A stretch of 64,000 bases of DNA, taken from assembly GCF_015350805.1 (NCBI RefSeq), contig NZ_JADKSG010000001.1:1474513-1538512 (forward strand), given 5' to 3'. Under the pieces are notes generated by a model. It saw nothing but the letters and a program-made list of their open reading frames with translations. It made no database searches and was not told where the DNA came from. Made by a program: the position numbers and the translations under genes. This stretch comes from Herbiconiux sp. VKM Ac-1786. Lineage in GTDB: Bacteria > Actinomycetota > Actinomycetes > Actinomycetales > Microbacteriaceae. Below are positions 24,985 to 33,723 of the stretch, one piece after another (positions within the stretch are counted from its first letter, which is position 1; every line of letters begins with the position of its first letter).

Positions 24985-25494
24985 ATGCCCACGCGACTGC
25001 TGCTGCTCGCCGACACCCATCTGCCCAAGCGGGCCAAGGTGCTGCCGGACGAGGTGTGGCGGGCGGTCGACTCCGCCGACGTCGTGTTCCACGCGGGGGA
25101 CTGGGTCGACGAGGCGACGCTCGACGCGCTCTCGGAGCGGGCTGCGCGGCTCGTCGGGGTGTGGGGCAACAACGACGGCGCGGGGCTGAGGGCGCGGCTG
25201 CCCGAGATCGCGCGGGTGGAGCTCGAGGGGCTGCGGTTCGCGATGATCCACGAGACCGGGGCGCGCGAGCGGCGGGAGCTGCGGATGGAGCAGGCGTTCC
25301 CCGAGACCGACGTGCTGGTGTTCGGGCACAGCCACATCCCGTGGGACAGCACCGCACCCGGCGGGCTGCGCCTGCTCAACCCTGGGTCGCCGACCGACCG
25401 GCGCCGTCAGCCCGTCTGCACGATGATGACGGCGGTCGCCGACGACGGGGTGCTGCGCGACGTCTCACTCGTGCCACTGCCGCCACGGGCATGA
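24985..25494 (+). CDS. YfcE/MJ0936-type metallophosphoesterase
   Basis: 169 aa, the full length of the small phosphodiesterase family. Di-metal ligands are visible in order: ADTH (residues 9-12), HAGDWVD, GNND, a His in MIHETG and GHSH near 113-116. These cytosolic enzymes hydrolyse phosphodiesters with Mn or other divalent metals. A CACGAT -10 at 24973-24978 lies six bases before the ATG, or GGAGG could serve as a ribosome site. It diverges from the coiled-coil gene. Confidence 0.88.
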   Translation: MPTRLLLLADTHLPKRAKVLPDEVWRAVDSADVVFHAGDWVDEATLDALSERAARLVGVWGNNDGAGLRARLPEIARVELEGLRFAMIHETGARERRELRMEQAFPETDVLVFGHSHIPWDSTAPGGLRLLNPGSPTDRRRQPVCTMMTAVADDGVLRDVSLVPLPPRA

Positions 25495-25525
25495 CGGCGC
25501 GGGCGGGCCGTGGTAGATACATTCC

Positions 25526-26023
25526 ATGAGTGATGTCGACGCCAGCCCGGGCGACGGGCGCGACGAGAGCGAGAACGAGCGCCTCGACCGCAACTGGAAC
25601 GAGATGCTGCAGGAGCTGCGGGTCATCCAGACGGGCACGCAGATCCTCACGGGCTTCCTGCTCGCGGCCGCCTTCCAGTCGCGCTTCGAGGACCTCGACG
25701 ACTACCAGCGGGCGGTCTACCTGTGCCTCGTGGTCGCCTCGATCCTCACGACGGTCTTCGGGCTCGCCCCGGTGAGTCTGCACCGGGCCCTGTTCCGGAT
25801 GCGCGCGAAGGATCGCATCGTGCACCTGACCGACCGCATCCTGCAGTTCACGATGATCGGGGTGGCGATCACGCTCGCGGGCACGGCGCTGCTGATCTTC
25901 GACTTCGTGCTCGGGCGCGTGGCGGGGATCGTCGTGGGGGCGGTGGTGCTCGTGATCGTGCTGGCGCTGTGGGTCGTGCTGCCGCGGGTCTCGCGTCGCA
26001 GCCTGCCTCTCGAATCGCCCTAG
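25526..26023 (+). CDS. DUF6328-family membrane protein
   Basis: 165 aa. A charged N-terminus with NEMLQELRVIQTGTQILTGFLL (residues about 26-47), typical of DUF6328, is followed by four membrane helices (about 35-55, 66-88, 108-130 and 133-155). TAGATA at 25514-25519 with six bases to the ATG suggests a leaderless transcript. It ends before a long hairpin shared with the convergent HNH gene. Function unknown. Confidence 0.82.
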   Translation: MSDVDASPGDGRDESENERLDRNWNEMLQELRVIQTGTQILTGFLLAAAFQSRFEDLDDYQRAVYLCLVVASILTTVFGLAPVSLHRALFRMRAKDRIVHLTDRILQFTMIGVAITLAGTALLIFDFVLGRVAGIVVGAVVLVIVLALWVVLPRVSRRSLPLESP

Positions 26024-26052
26024 CCACTCTCCGACCCAGCCATACCCATCTC

Positions 26053-26110
26053 GGGCAAGCGCGTCAGCGCGCGGCAGCCGGGTGTGCTGCCGCGCGCTTC
26101 GCGCTTGCCC
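26053..26110. terminator. Long bidirectional hairpin terminator
   Basis: Arms 26053-26077 and 26087-26110 pair over 24-25 nt with one small internal mismatch and a 9-nt loop. The hairpin sits between two convergent genes and could terminate both. Confidence 0.8.
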
Positions 26111-26128
26111 TCGGGATGCGGTGGTCGG

Positions 26129-27487
26129 CTAAGCGGCGGGTCGGTGGATGGTGCGTCGGCGGGTGGTCGGGATCGGCTTCTGTTCCGTGTCCACCCATCT
26201 CGGCGGAATCAGGTGGGGCACCCCGCCTTGCATGGTCAGTCTCCATGGTGATTTGTGCAGGTGGGAATGGTGGAAGTGGCAGAGAAGCACGCCGTTGTCG
26301 ATGTCGGTTCTGCCGGGCGGATGATCGTCCGAGACCCACTCGTTCGCGTGATGTGTCTCGCAGAACGAGGGTGGCCGGTCGCAACTGGGCCACACGCACC
26401 CGCCGTCGCGGGCGGCGAGGGCCCGGTTTTGCGCTGCGGTGAAGAGCCGCTTGGCCTTGCCGTGGTAGAGGATCTCGCCCTTGTCGCCGAACAGTGTCGC
26501 CGCGACCGGTGACGAGCACCGCAACTGCGCCACGGTCGAGGCGGGAACGGGCTGGTCGATGCCATCGATCCACCCGACGCCCCGGCCCTTCTCGAGATCG
26601 TCGAGCGTCATGTGCACATTCACGGTGGTAGCGCCGTTGATGCGAGGCATGTCATCCGCGGCAGCGGCGCGGGCGATGAGTTCGGTCACCGTGTCGGCGT
26701 TCTTCTGCGCCTGAGTGCGGCCATCGGCAGTCACGTACTCGTCCCCATCGACGAACCGCGGCCTCGTCACTCGTGGGCTCTGCATCGCCCGGATGCTCGA
26801 GAACCACACTCCGCCCTGCTCGGGGGTGAGCGCGAACTTCCCCCGATACATCCCATCCGCCGATTGCGTGATCGTGAGTGATCGCTGCATCTGCAGCACT
26901 TCGTCGCGCGGTTCGGCGCCGTCGGGGTCGAGCACCTCGCGCAGGTGGATGGCGAGCTTGGCGGTCTCGTCGGCCGACAGCCGGCACGCGATGGTCTCGT
27001 CGACGAGGGTCTGCTCGGCCGTCGCCACGACATCGGCCGAGCAGCCGAGATCGGCCAGTTCGGTGCACCGCCCGACGATGCTCGCCGCGGCTTCGACGCC
27101 GAGCACGCCCTCATCCAACCCGCGGGCGACCACCGGGAACGGCGCCGGGCCCTCGCCCCCACCCAGCAGCACCGACCCGCGAAGCTTCCGCCCCAGCTCG
27201 AGCCGCGCCTTGCACGCCCGCGCCGACGCACCGGTGACCTTCGCAACGAGCGCGACCGGGGTGGTGAAGTTCTGCGACCGGCTCAACCCTTCGTCGCCGA
27301 GCTCGGTGCGCGACCGCACCCCGACCTCACCCGCACACCGCACCTGCTGCGCCGACACCGCCCGGCCGATGGCCTCGTAGGCGGCCATCGTTTCGAGCAG
27401 CTCATCGTCGCCCAGACCAGCCAGACCCGCGCCGGAACGGCCGCAGACCTCGGCGGCGATCTCCAGGAGGCGGGCGACTGAACTCAT
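26129..27487 (-). CDS. DUF222/HNH-endonuclease (13E12-type) protein
   Basis: 452 aa: an N-terminal DUF222 domain (about 30-330) and a C-terminal HNH nuclease-like domain (about 345-415) with CVWPSC, CETHHANEW, NGVLLCHFHH and a conserved Cys pattern for zinc. The layout matches the REP13E12 family, present in many copies in actinobacterial genomes and of unproven role. TAGAAT (27494-27499) six bases before the ATG is a strong leaderless -10. No transposon ends or target duplication flank it. Confidence 0.9.
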   Translation of the reverse strand: MSSVARLLEIAAEVCGRSGAGLAGLGDDELLETMAAYEAIGRAVSAQQVRCAGEVGVRSRTELGDEGLSRSQNFTTPVALVAKVTGASARACKARLELGRKLRGSVLLGGGEGPAPFPVVARGLDEGVLGVEAAASIVGRCTELADLGCSADVVATAEQTLVDETIACRLSADETAKLAIHLREVLDPDGAEPRDEVLQMQRSLTITQSADGMYRGKFALTPEQGGVWFSSIRAMQSPRVTRPRFVDGDEYVTADGRTQAQKNADTVTELIARAAAADDMPRINGATTVNVHMTLDDLEKGRGVGWIDGIDQPVPASTVAQLRCSSPVAATLFGDKGEILYHGKAKRLFTAAQNRALAARDGGCVWPSCDRPPSFCETHHANEWVSDDHPPGRTDIDNGVLLCHFHHSHLHKSPWRLTMQGGVPHLIPPRWVDTEQKPIPTTRRRTIHRPAA

Positions 27488-27493
27488 GCTGAG

Positions 27494-27499
27494 ATTCTA
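27494..27499 (-). promoter_or_regulatory. -10 element of a leaderless promoter
   Basis: TAGAAT, five of six matches to TATAAT, then six bases and the ATG of the DUF222/HNH gene. Confidence 0.6.
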
Positions 27500-27528
27500 T
27501 CAGAAACAGCTGATGAATGCTCGTTTAT

Positions 27529-28071
27529 CTACGTCAGGGTGAGACCCGAGATGATCTCGGCGACGACCGTCTCCGGCCCCGCCGAGACGACGACGGCGAG
27601 GCCCGCCTCGTCGGCGCCGAGCGGCTCGAGCGTCGCCAGCTGCGAGCCGAGCAGCGTCGCGGGCATGAAGTGATGCTGCCGGGCGCGCAGTCGGTCGCCG
27701 ATCAGCTCGGCCGATCCGACGAGCTGCACGAACACTGCCCCCGGATCGGCCTCGCGCAGCACGTCGCGGTAGACGCGGCGCAGGGCCGAGCACGCGACGA
27801 CGACGCCGGCGGGCTCGCCGGAGGTGCCTGCGGTGCCGGCCGCATCCGCCTGCTCGACACCCGAGGCGGCGGCCGCCCCGACCGCGCGCAGCCACGGCCA
27901 GCGGTCGTCGTCGGTCAGCGGGATGCCCGCCGCCATCTTCTCGACGTTCGCCTCCGGGTGCAGGTCGTCGGCGTCGACGAAGGCCCAGCCGAGCCGGTCG
28001 GCGAGCAGAACGCCGATCGTCGACTTGCCCGATCCCGAGACCCCGGTGGTGAACACGACCCGATTGCGCAT
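27529..28071 (-). CDS. gntK: Gluconokinase
   Basis: 180-aa GntK-type kinase that phosphorylates D-gluconate to 6-phosphogluconate. The P-loop is GVSGSGKST at residues 10-18, with VDADDLHPEANVEKMAAGIPLTDDDRWPWL carrying the family signature, CSALRRVYRD and RQHHFMPATLLGSQLATLEPL. About 25 Ala/Gly-rich residues in the middle (about 70-90) are longer than usual. It lies 32 bp downstream of the dienelactone-hydrolase-like gene on the same strand, with no gluconate permease nearby. Confidence 0.92.
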   Translation of the reverse strand: MRNRVVFTTGVSGSGKSTIGVLLADRLGWAFVDADDLHPEANVEKMAAGIPLTDDDRWPWLRAVGAAAASGVEQADAAGTAGTSGEPAGVVVACSALRRVYRDVLREADPGAVFVQLVGSAELIGDRLRARQHHFMPATLLGSQLATLEPLGADEAGLAVVVSAGPETVVAEIISGLTLT

Positions 28072-28103
28072 GCGTCAAGTCCACCATGCCCGCGCGGCGT
28101 CGA

Positions 28104-28907
28104 CTACGTCAGCTGCTCGCGCAGGAAGCGCACCACGCGCTCCCGGGCCACGAGCGCCGGGTGCCCGGACACGTCGCGCACCTCGCTCGTCAGCACCGAG
28201 TGGGCCGTCTTCGAGAAGCCGCCGGCGTTGCCGGGCGAGGAGTCGAGCTCGATCACCTCGAAGCGGTCGCCGAGTGCCGCGGCGAGGGTGTCGAAGCGGG
28301 CGCGAGGAGCGTTGCGGTCCTCGGAGAAGCGCAGGCCGATCGCGCAGAACGGGGTCTCGCGCGAGCGCTCGGCCACGCGGGCCAGCTCGTTTCGCGACAT
28401 CGAGGGGTCGGCCTGCCGCGCCCGCCCGAGCGGGAACGGCGCAGCCGGCTGGCTGACCACCGAGGCGAGCACGCTGTCGTCGACCGCCGTGGCAAGGGCG
28501 AAGCCGCCGGTGAAGCACATGCCGATCACGCCGACTCCGGATGCGGGGGTGCGGCCGGCGAGGTCCGCCGCGACCGCGCGCAGCCAGGCCGTGATCGGGC
28601 GTTTCGCGTCGACCGCGAAGGCCCGGAGCTCTGCGCTGACGCACAGCCGCGCCACGGTGCCGAGCACGTAGCCGGGCGAGGATGCCCGTTCCGGCACCCC
28701 GAACGGAGACGGCACCACCACGGTGAAACCCTCGTCGACGAGGTGCTGGGCGAGTCCGAGCACTTCGGGCGTCATGCCGGGGAGCTCCAGGATGAGCACG
28801 ACGCCCGGGCCCGCGCCCTTCTCGTAGCAGTCGTGGGTGATTCCGACCGCGCTGAAGGGGCTGCGCGCCCAGCCGGCGAGGGTGGCGGTGGGGGCGGAAG
28901 AGGCCAT
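28104..28907 (-). CDS. Dienelactone-hydrolase-family protein
   Basis: 267-aa alpha/beta hydrolase with a cysteine nucleophile: VIGMCFTGGFAL (C131) is the dienelactone-hydrolase elbow, with a probable catalytic His in KTAHSV (H236). The ATG at 28907 is preferred to 28922 because CAGACT (28914-28919) lies six bases upstream, the leaderless pattern of this region. It follows the TetR gene by 42 bp and precedes gntK. A role in xenobiotic or aromatic lactone hydrolysis is family inference. Confidence 0.82.
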   Translation of the reverse strand: MASSAPTATLAGWARSPFSAVGITHDCYEKGAGPGVVLILELPGMTPEVLGLAQHLVDEGFTVVVPSPFGVPERASSPGYVLGTVARLCVSAELRAFAVDAKRPITAWLRAVAADLAGRTPASGVGVIGMCFTGGFALATAVDDSVLASVVSQPAAPFPLGRARQADPSMSRNELARVAERSRETPFCAIGLRFSEDRNAPRARFDTLAAALGDRFEVIELDSSPGNAGGFSKTAHSVLTSEVRDVSGHPALVARERVVRFLREQLT

Positions 28908-28949
28908 GGGCCCAGTCTGCACCCGGGCGCTCGGTGCTCGTGCCGCCGC

Positions 28950-29558
28950 TCAGGCCAGGCGGCGCACGATGTGCTCCCACGAGTCCGCGATCCGCGGGAG
29001 CATGAGCGTCAGGTCCTCGTCGGGCAGCCAGACCACCGCGTCGAGGATCGCGAGCAGGTCGAACGACAGCGCCGGCAGGTCGCCCTCGACCGCGGCCTGC
29101 GTGAGCAGCCCGCGGATGTGCGTCGCCGCCAGGCGGCGGGCCGGCACGGCGTAGCGCTCGGCCGCCGGGCGCTCGGCGGCGCGCAGCAGCGGCACCTGGC
29201 CCGCGGCGGTGGCGAGCCGTTCCCGCCCGAACGCCACGAGGCGCTCGATCGGCGGTGCGCCGGGGCCGAGGGGCGGCGGTCCGCTCAGGAAGCCCGCCTG
29301 GAAGGTGCGCTCCGACTCGTCGACCAGTGCCTGGAACAGTCCGGCCCGGGAGCCGAAGCGGCGGAAGATCGTGCCCTTGCCGACGCCGCAGGCCGCGGCG
29401 AGACCGTCCATCGTGAGCGAGCCGACGCCCTCGGCGTCGATCAGGCGCCGGGCCGTCGAGAGCAGCAGCTCGCGGTTGCGCGCCGCGTCCGACCGCTCGG
29501 GGGCGAGGGGCCCGATCGTGGGGGTCAGCGCGCCGGGTGGGGCGCCGATCGGATCCAT
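28950..29558 (-). CDS. TetR-family transcriptional regulator
   Basis: 202 aa. The helix-turn-helix (about 25-70) reads TMDGLAAACGVGKGTIFRRFGSR, followed by a ligand domain with a C-terminal helix WEHIVRRLA. The ATG at 29558 is set by TACAGT six bases upstream (29565-29570); an in-frame ATG at 29630 would cover that promoter. It diverges from the FMN reductase, and a perfect inverted repeat at 29593-29606 lies between them. It probably represses the reductase and itself. Confidence 0.88.
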   Translation of the reverse strand: MDPIGAPPGALTPTIGPLAPERSDAARNRELLLSTARRLIDAEGVGSLTMDGLAAACGVGKGTIFRRFGSRAGLFQALVDESERTFQAGFLSGPPPLGPGAPPIERLVAFGRERLATAAGQVPLLRAAERPAAERYAVPARRLAATHIRGLLTQAAVEGDLPALSFDLLAILDAVVWLPDEDLTLMLPRIADSWEHIVRRLA

Positions 29559-29564
29559 GCCCGG

Positions 29565-29570
29565 ACTGTA
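29565..29570 (-). promoter_or_regulatory. -10 element of a leaderless promoter
   Basis: TACAGT then six bases and the ATG of the TetR gene. Confidence 0.55.
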
Positions 29571-29592
29571 GCACGGGGCATCCGGGAATAAA

Positions 29593-29606
29593 CGGACCAG
29601 AGTCCG
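29593..29606. promoter_or_regulatory. Inverted repeat, probable TetR operator
   Basis: CGGAC-CAGA-GTCCG: perfect 5-bp arms with a 4-bp spacer, between the divergent TetR and FMN reductase genes and just upstream of the TetR -10. Confidence 0.6.
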
Positions 29607-29660
29607 GTTGTACCCCGTGACCGCGGGCATCAGCCTGCCCTATCCACTCCAGGAGACATC

Positions 29661-30236
29661 ATGACCCAGAAGTCCGTCCTCGTCCTCGTCGGCAGCCTTC
29701 GTGCCGCCTCCACCAACCGTCAGCTGGCCGAGGCCGCCGTCGATCTCGCCCCCGAGGGCATCGAGCTCGCCATCTCCGACCAGCACCGCGAGCTGCCCCT
29801 CTACAACGAGGACATCGACGTCGAGGGCACCCTGCCCGCCTCCGTCGTCGCCTTCCGCGAGGCCGTGGCCGCCGCCGACGCCGTGCTCGTCGTCACCCCC
29901 GAGCACAACGGCACCATGCCCGCCAACCTCAAGAACGCCATCGACTGGTCGTCGCGCCCCTTCGGCACCGGCGCCATCGTCGGCAAGCCCGTCGCCGTGA
30001 TCGGCACCGCGTTCGGCCAGTACGGCGGCGTCTGGGCCCAGGACGAGGCCCGCAAGGCCCTCGGCATCGCGGGCGCGAAGGTCATCGAGCCCACCCTCTC
30101 GGTGCCCAACTCGGTCGTGCGCTTCGCCGAGACCCACCCGAAGGACGACGCCGAGATCGTCGCCCAGCTCGAGGAGTTCATCAACGCCTTCGCCGCCTCG
30201 CTCGACGCCGTCGAGGCCGAGCAGCAGGCCGCGTAG
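29661..30236 (+). CDS. NADPH-dependent FMN reductase-type flavoprotein
   Basis: 191 aa, flavodoxin-like fold. FMN phosphate-binding GSLRAASTNRQLA is at residues 11-23 and PEHNGTMPANLKNAIDW near 80-96 is the second FMN loop. Such enzymes reduce FMN, quinones or azo dyes with NADPH. CAGGAGA precedes the ATG at good spacing. It diverges from a TetR gene over a shared operator, the usual arrangement for quinone or electrophile stress response. A strong terminator follows. Confidence 0.9.
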   Translation: MTQKSVLVLVGSLRAASTNRQLAEAAVDLAPEGIELAISDQHRELPLYNEDIDVEGTLPASVVAFREAVAAADAVLVVTPEHNGTMPANLKNAIDWSSRPFGTGAIVGKPVAVIGTAFGQYGGVWAQDEARKALGIAGAKVIEPTLSVPNSVVRFAETHPKDDAEIVAQLEEFINAFAASLDAVEAEQQAA

Positions 30237-30253
30237 AGCCGGCACCGATAACA

Positions 30254-30287
30254 CGAAGGGCCCCCACCGCGAGGTAGGGGCCCTTCG
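30254..30287. terminator. Bidirectional rho-independent terminator
   Basis: A 15-bp stem (30254-30268 with 30273-30287, one mismatch) with a GCGA tetraloop stands between the convergent FMN reductase and thioredoxin genes. Confidence 0.85.
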
Positions 30288-30304
30288 TCGTTCCAGCGGT
30301 GCGG

Positions 30305-30697
30305 CTACTCGCCGACCGGCTGCTCGCCGGCCTGCTGCTTAGCCACGGCCTCGGCGTAGTCCTTCTTCACGGCCTCCATGTCGAGCGCGCGCACCTGGGC
30401 GATCACGTCGTCGAGCACCTGGCCGGGCAGGGCTCCGGGCTGCGCGAAGATCGGGATGCCGTCGCGGTAGCCGACCAGCGTCGGGATCGAGGTGATGCCG
30501 TAGCTCGCGGCCAGCTGCTGCTGGTCTTCCGTGTCGACCTTCGCGAAGGTGATGTCGCTGTTCGCCTCGGACGCCTTCTCGAAGACGGGCGCGAACTGCT
30601 TGCACGGGCCGCACCAGTCGGCCCAGAAGTCGATCAGGACGATGCCGTCGGCGACCGTCTCGTCGTGGTTGTCAATGGTCAGAGTCTTCGTGGACAT
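30305..30697 (-). CDS. trxA: Thioredoxin
   Basis: 130 aa: a thioredoxin fold with the redox site WCGPC (C29/C32), the cis-Pro in SIPTL and a longer, charged C-terminal tail (KKDYAEAVAKQQAG). It is a cytosolic disulfide reductase. No thioredoxin reductase gene is adjacent. Its 3' end faces the FMN reductase with a shared hairpin. TGGAGC before the ATG is the ribosome site. Confidence 0.93.
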   Translation of the reverse strand: MSTKTLTIDNHDETVADGIVLIDFWADWCGPCKQFAPVFEKASEANSDITFAKVDTEDQQQLAASYGITSIPTLVGYRDGIPIFAQPGALPGQVLDDVIAQVRALDMEAVKKDYAEAVAKQQAGEQPVGE

Positions 30698-30777
30698 GCT
30701 CCATTCAACACCCGGCGTGCCTTAAAGCTTCCGGATGCGCGAGCCGCCCCCCGAGCATCCGGAACCCCCACCCGGCC

Positions 30778-32772
30778 TCAGCTGACATGCACCTCGGGCC
30801 GATGGCGCCGGTCGTGCTCGGCCCGGCGCAGCACCTCACGGGTCACCGGAGCGACCTCGCCCGTGCCCGTGACGAGGTACTTGAACATGTTGGAGATGGG
30901 GCTGCCCTCGGTCCACTCGAAGTAGATGCCGGGCACGACGCCCGTCAGGTCGCGGATCTCGAGCAGCACCGTGGCGATCGTGTTCGGGATGTTGCCGCTG
31001 GTCACACGCAGCACCCGGTAGCCGTGCACGGCCTCGCCGCGCACCAGCAGGTCCTCCTCGAAGTCGGAGGAGTCGGAGGGGTAGACCTCGAGGAAGATCA
31101 CGGGCGAGCGCATCGGGATGCCGCTGTCGCGCCGCTCCTCGCTGATCTTCTGGCGGTACTCCTCGGCCGAGCCGTCGTCGGGCTCGTTCGCGATGATGCG
31201 GATGGAGTCGTACTCGTCGGCGTCGCTCAGCACGAAGTCGAGCGCCATGGCGTCGAGGGTCACCGAGGTGGCCCGCAGCTGGAACGAGCGATGCACGCGC
31301 GACACGATCGAGACCACGATGATGCCGAGGATGAACAGCCCCGCGATGCGCACACCGTCGGGCCGTTCGATGATGTTCGCGACGGTCGTGTAGAGGAAGA
31401 CGACCGCGATGGCGCCGAAGCCGATGGCCGCCGCCCGCTGCTTCTTGCGCGCGGCCGAGAGCGTGACGGCCACCGAGGCCGAGGTGATCAGCACCAGCAC
31501 GCCCGTGGCGTAGGCGCCGGCCTGGGCGTCGACGTCGGCCTGGAAGACGAGGGTGATGACCACGGCGATCGCCGCGAACACGAGCACCAGGGGGCGAACG
31601 GCCGCGGCCCAGTGCGGGGCCATGCCGTAGCGCGGCAGGTAGCGCGGCACCAGGTTCAGCAGCCCGGCCAGGGCCGAGGCGCCGGCGAACCAGAGGATCG
31701 CGATCGTGGCGATGTCGTACGCCGTGCCGAAGCCGTCGCCGAGGAACTGGTGCGCCAGGTACGCCAGCGCCCGCCCGTTGGCCGGCCCGCCCGACTCGAA
31801 GTCCTTCTGCGGGATCAGCAGGGTCGTCACGATCGACGAGGTGATGAGGAACGCCGACATGGTGATGGCCGCCGTCGTGAGCAGCCGCTTCGCCCCGCGG
31901 ATGCGCGCCACGGGCTTCTGGGGCGTGTCACCCGGGGCGCCGTCGATCTGCGGCATCACGGCCACACCGGTCTCGAAGCCCGAGAGCCCGAGCGCGAGCT
32001 TCGGGAAGGCGATCAGCGCGATGCCCACCATGACGAGCGGGTTGCCGTGCTGGGCGGTCAGCGCCGTCCACCAGTTGCCGATCACGACCGTGTTCTCGGC
32101 GACGTGCACGAGCGAGACGACGATCACCACGGCGTTCAGCAGCAGGAAGACCGCGACCAGCACGACGGCGATGTTGATGGCCTCCTTGAAGCCGCGGAGG
32201 AACACCACGGCCAGGGCGAGCACCAGCACGAGCGTGAGCAGCACCTCGTTGCCCTCGAACCACGAGGGGGCGAACGGATTCTCGATGGCGTGCGCCGAGG
32301 CGTCGGCCGCCGAGAGGGTGATGGTGATCATGAAGTCGGTGGCGGCGAAGCCGAGCAGCACCAGAACCACGAGCTTGCCGCCCCACCAGGGCAGCAGCCG
32401 CTCGAGCATGGCGATCGAACCCTCGCCCTTGAAGCTCTCGCGGGCCACCCGCCGGTAGACCGGCAGGGCGCCGAGCAGGGTGACCAGCACCAGCACGATC
32501 GTCGCGATCGGGCTGAGCAGCCCGGCGGCGAGCGCGGCGATCGCGGGCTGGTAGCCGAGGGTCGAGAAGTAGTCGACGCCGGTCAGGCACATCACGCGCC
32601 ACCACGAGTGGGTCTTCTCGGGCTTGGACGCCCCGGGCCCCGGATGCCGGCCCGCGGTGTCCTGCAGCCCGTCGGTCAGCCACCGCCGCAGGCGGCTCGG
32701 GGGCGGTGGCGCATCGGGCCACGGCTGCCCGGGCACCAGCGGCGAACCGGCGCCGACCGTGGGTGAACTCAT
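30778..32772 (-). CDS. APC-superfamily permease with large cytosolic tail
   Basis: 664 aa. About 12 helices lie between residues 60 and 470, with the motif [22 protein letters not shown] in helix 1 and [15 protein letters not shown] in helix 6, typical of APC amino-acid permeases. About 190 C-terminal residues form a soluble domain ([36 protein letters not shown]). TAGAGT (32779-32784) six bases before the ATG gives a leaderless start. Substrate unknown; amino acid or cation uptake are both possible. Confidence 0.85.
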   Translation of the reverse strand: MSSPTVGAGSPLVPGQPWPDAPPPPSRLRRWLTDGLQDTAGRHPGPGASKPEKTHSWWRVMCLTGVDYFSTLGYQPAIAALAAGLLSPIATIVLVLVTLLGALPVYRRVARESFKGEGSIAMLERLLPWWGGKLVVLVLLGFAATDFMITITLSAADASAHAIENPFAPSWFEGNEVLLTLVLVLALAVVFLRGFKEAINIAVVLVAVFLLLNAVVIVVSLVHVAENTVVIGNWWTALTAQHGNPLVMVGIALIAFPKLALGLSGFETGVAVMPQIDGAPGDTPQKPVARIRGAKRLLTTAAITMSAFLITSSIVTTLLIPQKDFESGGPANGRALAYLAHQFLGDGFGTAYDIATIAILWFAGASALAGLLNLVPRYLPRYGMAPHWAAAVRPLVLVFAAIAVVITLVFQADVDAQAGAYATGVLVLITSASVAVTLSAARKKQRAAAIGFGAIAVVFLYTTVANIIERPDGVRIAGLFILGIIVVSIVSRVHRSFQLRATSVTLDAMALDFVLSDADEYDSIRIIANEPDDGSAEEYRQKISEERRDSGIPMRSPVIFLEVYPSDSSDFEEDLLVRGEAVHGYRVLRVTSGNIPNTIATVLLEIRDLTGVVPGIYFEWTEGSPISNMFKYLVTGTGEVAPVTREVLRRAEHDRRHRPEVHVS

Positions 32773-32778
32773 GCGCTC

Positions 32779-32784
32779 ACTCTA
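32779..32784 (-). promoter_or_regulatory. -10 element of a leaderless promoter
   Basis: TAGAGT then six bases and the ATG of the APC permease. Confidence 0.5.
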
Positions 32785-32814
32785 TGTCTCCGGATCGGCC
32801 GGGGATCGCGGCTC

Positions 32815-33669
32815 TCAGCCGAAGATCATGGGGCGGTCGTCGTCGTCGATCGCGAGCTCCGACGAGAGGTCGAGATCGAGGTCGACCACGACCGGCACGT
32901 GGTCGGAGGGGGCATCGCCCTTCCGCTCGTTGCGGTCGATCCGCGCATCCGTCACCAGGTCGGCGAAGGGCTGCGAGCCCATCACGAAGTCGATGCGCAT
33001 GCCCTCGTTGCGCGGGAAGCGCAGCTGCTTGTAGTCCCAGTAGGTGTAGCCGGTGGGCACGAGGGGGCGCACGACGTCGGCCAGGCCGATGCGCTCGAAC
33101 TCGGCGAAGGCCGCGCGCTCGGGGGCCGAGACGTGGGTCGACTCGGCGAAGACGCCGATGTCCCAGACGTCGCTGTCGAGCGGCGCGATGTTCCAGTCAC
33201 CCATCAGGGCGAGCGGCTGCGTCGGGTGCGCCGACATCCAGGAGGCCGTCTGCGTGGCCAGCTCGCGGAGCCAGGTCAGCTTGTACTCGTAGTGCGGGTC
33301 GCCGAGGGCGCGGCCGTTGGGCACGTAGAGACTCCACAGGCGCACGCCGTCGACCGTCACCCCGAGGGCGCGGGCCTCCAGCGGCAGCGAGCCGTCGTCG
33401 AGGGCCTTGCCGAAGCCGGGCATGCCCGTGAAGGTGTTCGCCACGTCCTCCATCGGCAGCCGGCTCGCGAAGGCGACGCCGTTCCACTGGTTCAGGCCGT
33501 GCAGCACCACGTCGTAGCCCGCCTCCTGGAAGGCCTCGAACGGGAACTGCGACTCCTTGCACTTGATCTCCTGCATGGCGAGCACGTCGACGTCCTCCCG
33601 CACCAGCCAGTCGACGACACGGCCCACTCGGGCTCGGATCGAGTTCACGTTCCAGGTCGCAACACGCAT
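32815..33669 (-). CDS. xthA: Exodeoxyribonuclease III
   Basis: 284-aa Mg-dependent AP endonuclease/3'-5' exonuclease of base-excision repair. The motifs are complete: ATWNVNSI (N7), QEIK (metal Glu), GDWNIAP (Asp/Asn pair), GMRIDFVMG and SDHVPV (catalytic Asp-His). An acidic tail (ELAIDDDDRP) ends the protein. TAGCGT (33676-33681) six bases before the ATG suggests a leaderless message. It diverges from the YihY gene with 54 bp between them. Confidence 0.95.
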   Translation of the reverse strand: MRVATWNVNSIRARVGRVVDWLVREDVDVLAMQEIKCKESQFPFEAFQEAGYDVVLHGLNQWNGVAFASRLPMEDVANTFTGMPGFGKALDDGSLPLEARALGVTVDGVRLWSLYVPNGRALGDPHYEYKLTWLRELATQTASWMSAHPTQPLALMGDWNIAPLDSDVWDIGVFAESTHVSAPERAAFAEFERIGLADVVRPLVPTGYTYWDYKQLRFPRNEGMRIDFVMGSQPFADLVTDARIDRNERKGDAPSDHVPVVVDLDLDLSSELAIDDDDRPMIFG

Positions 33670-33711
33670 GCCTCCACGCTACCGCCCGGCGATGCCGAGC
33701 CCGGCGGCGCG

Positions 33712-33717
33712 TAGGCT
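33712..33717 (+). promoter_or_regulatory. -10 element of a leaderless promoter
   Basis: TAGGCT then six bases and the ATG of the YihY gene at 33724. Confidence 0.55.
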
Positions 33718-33723
33718 GACGGC

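Noticed and set aside
26129-27487. Mobile element or homing endonuclease
   Set aside because: No terminal repeats, target duplication, intron or intein signals; the DUF222-HNH family is common as an ordinary chromosomal gene.
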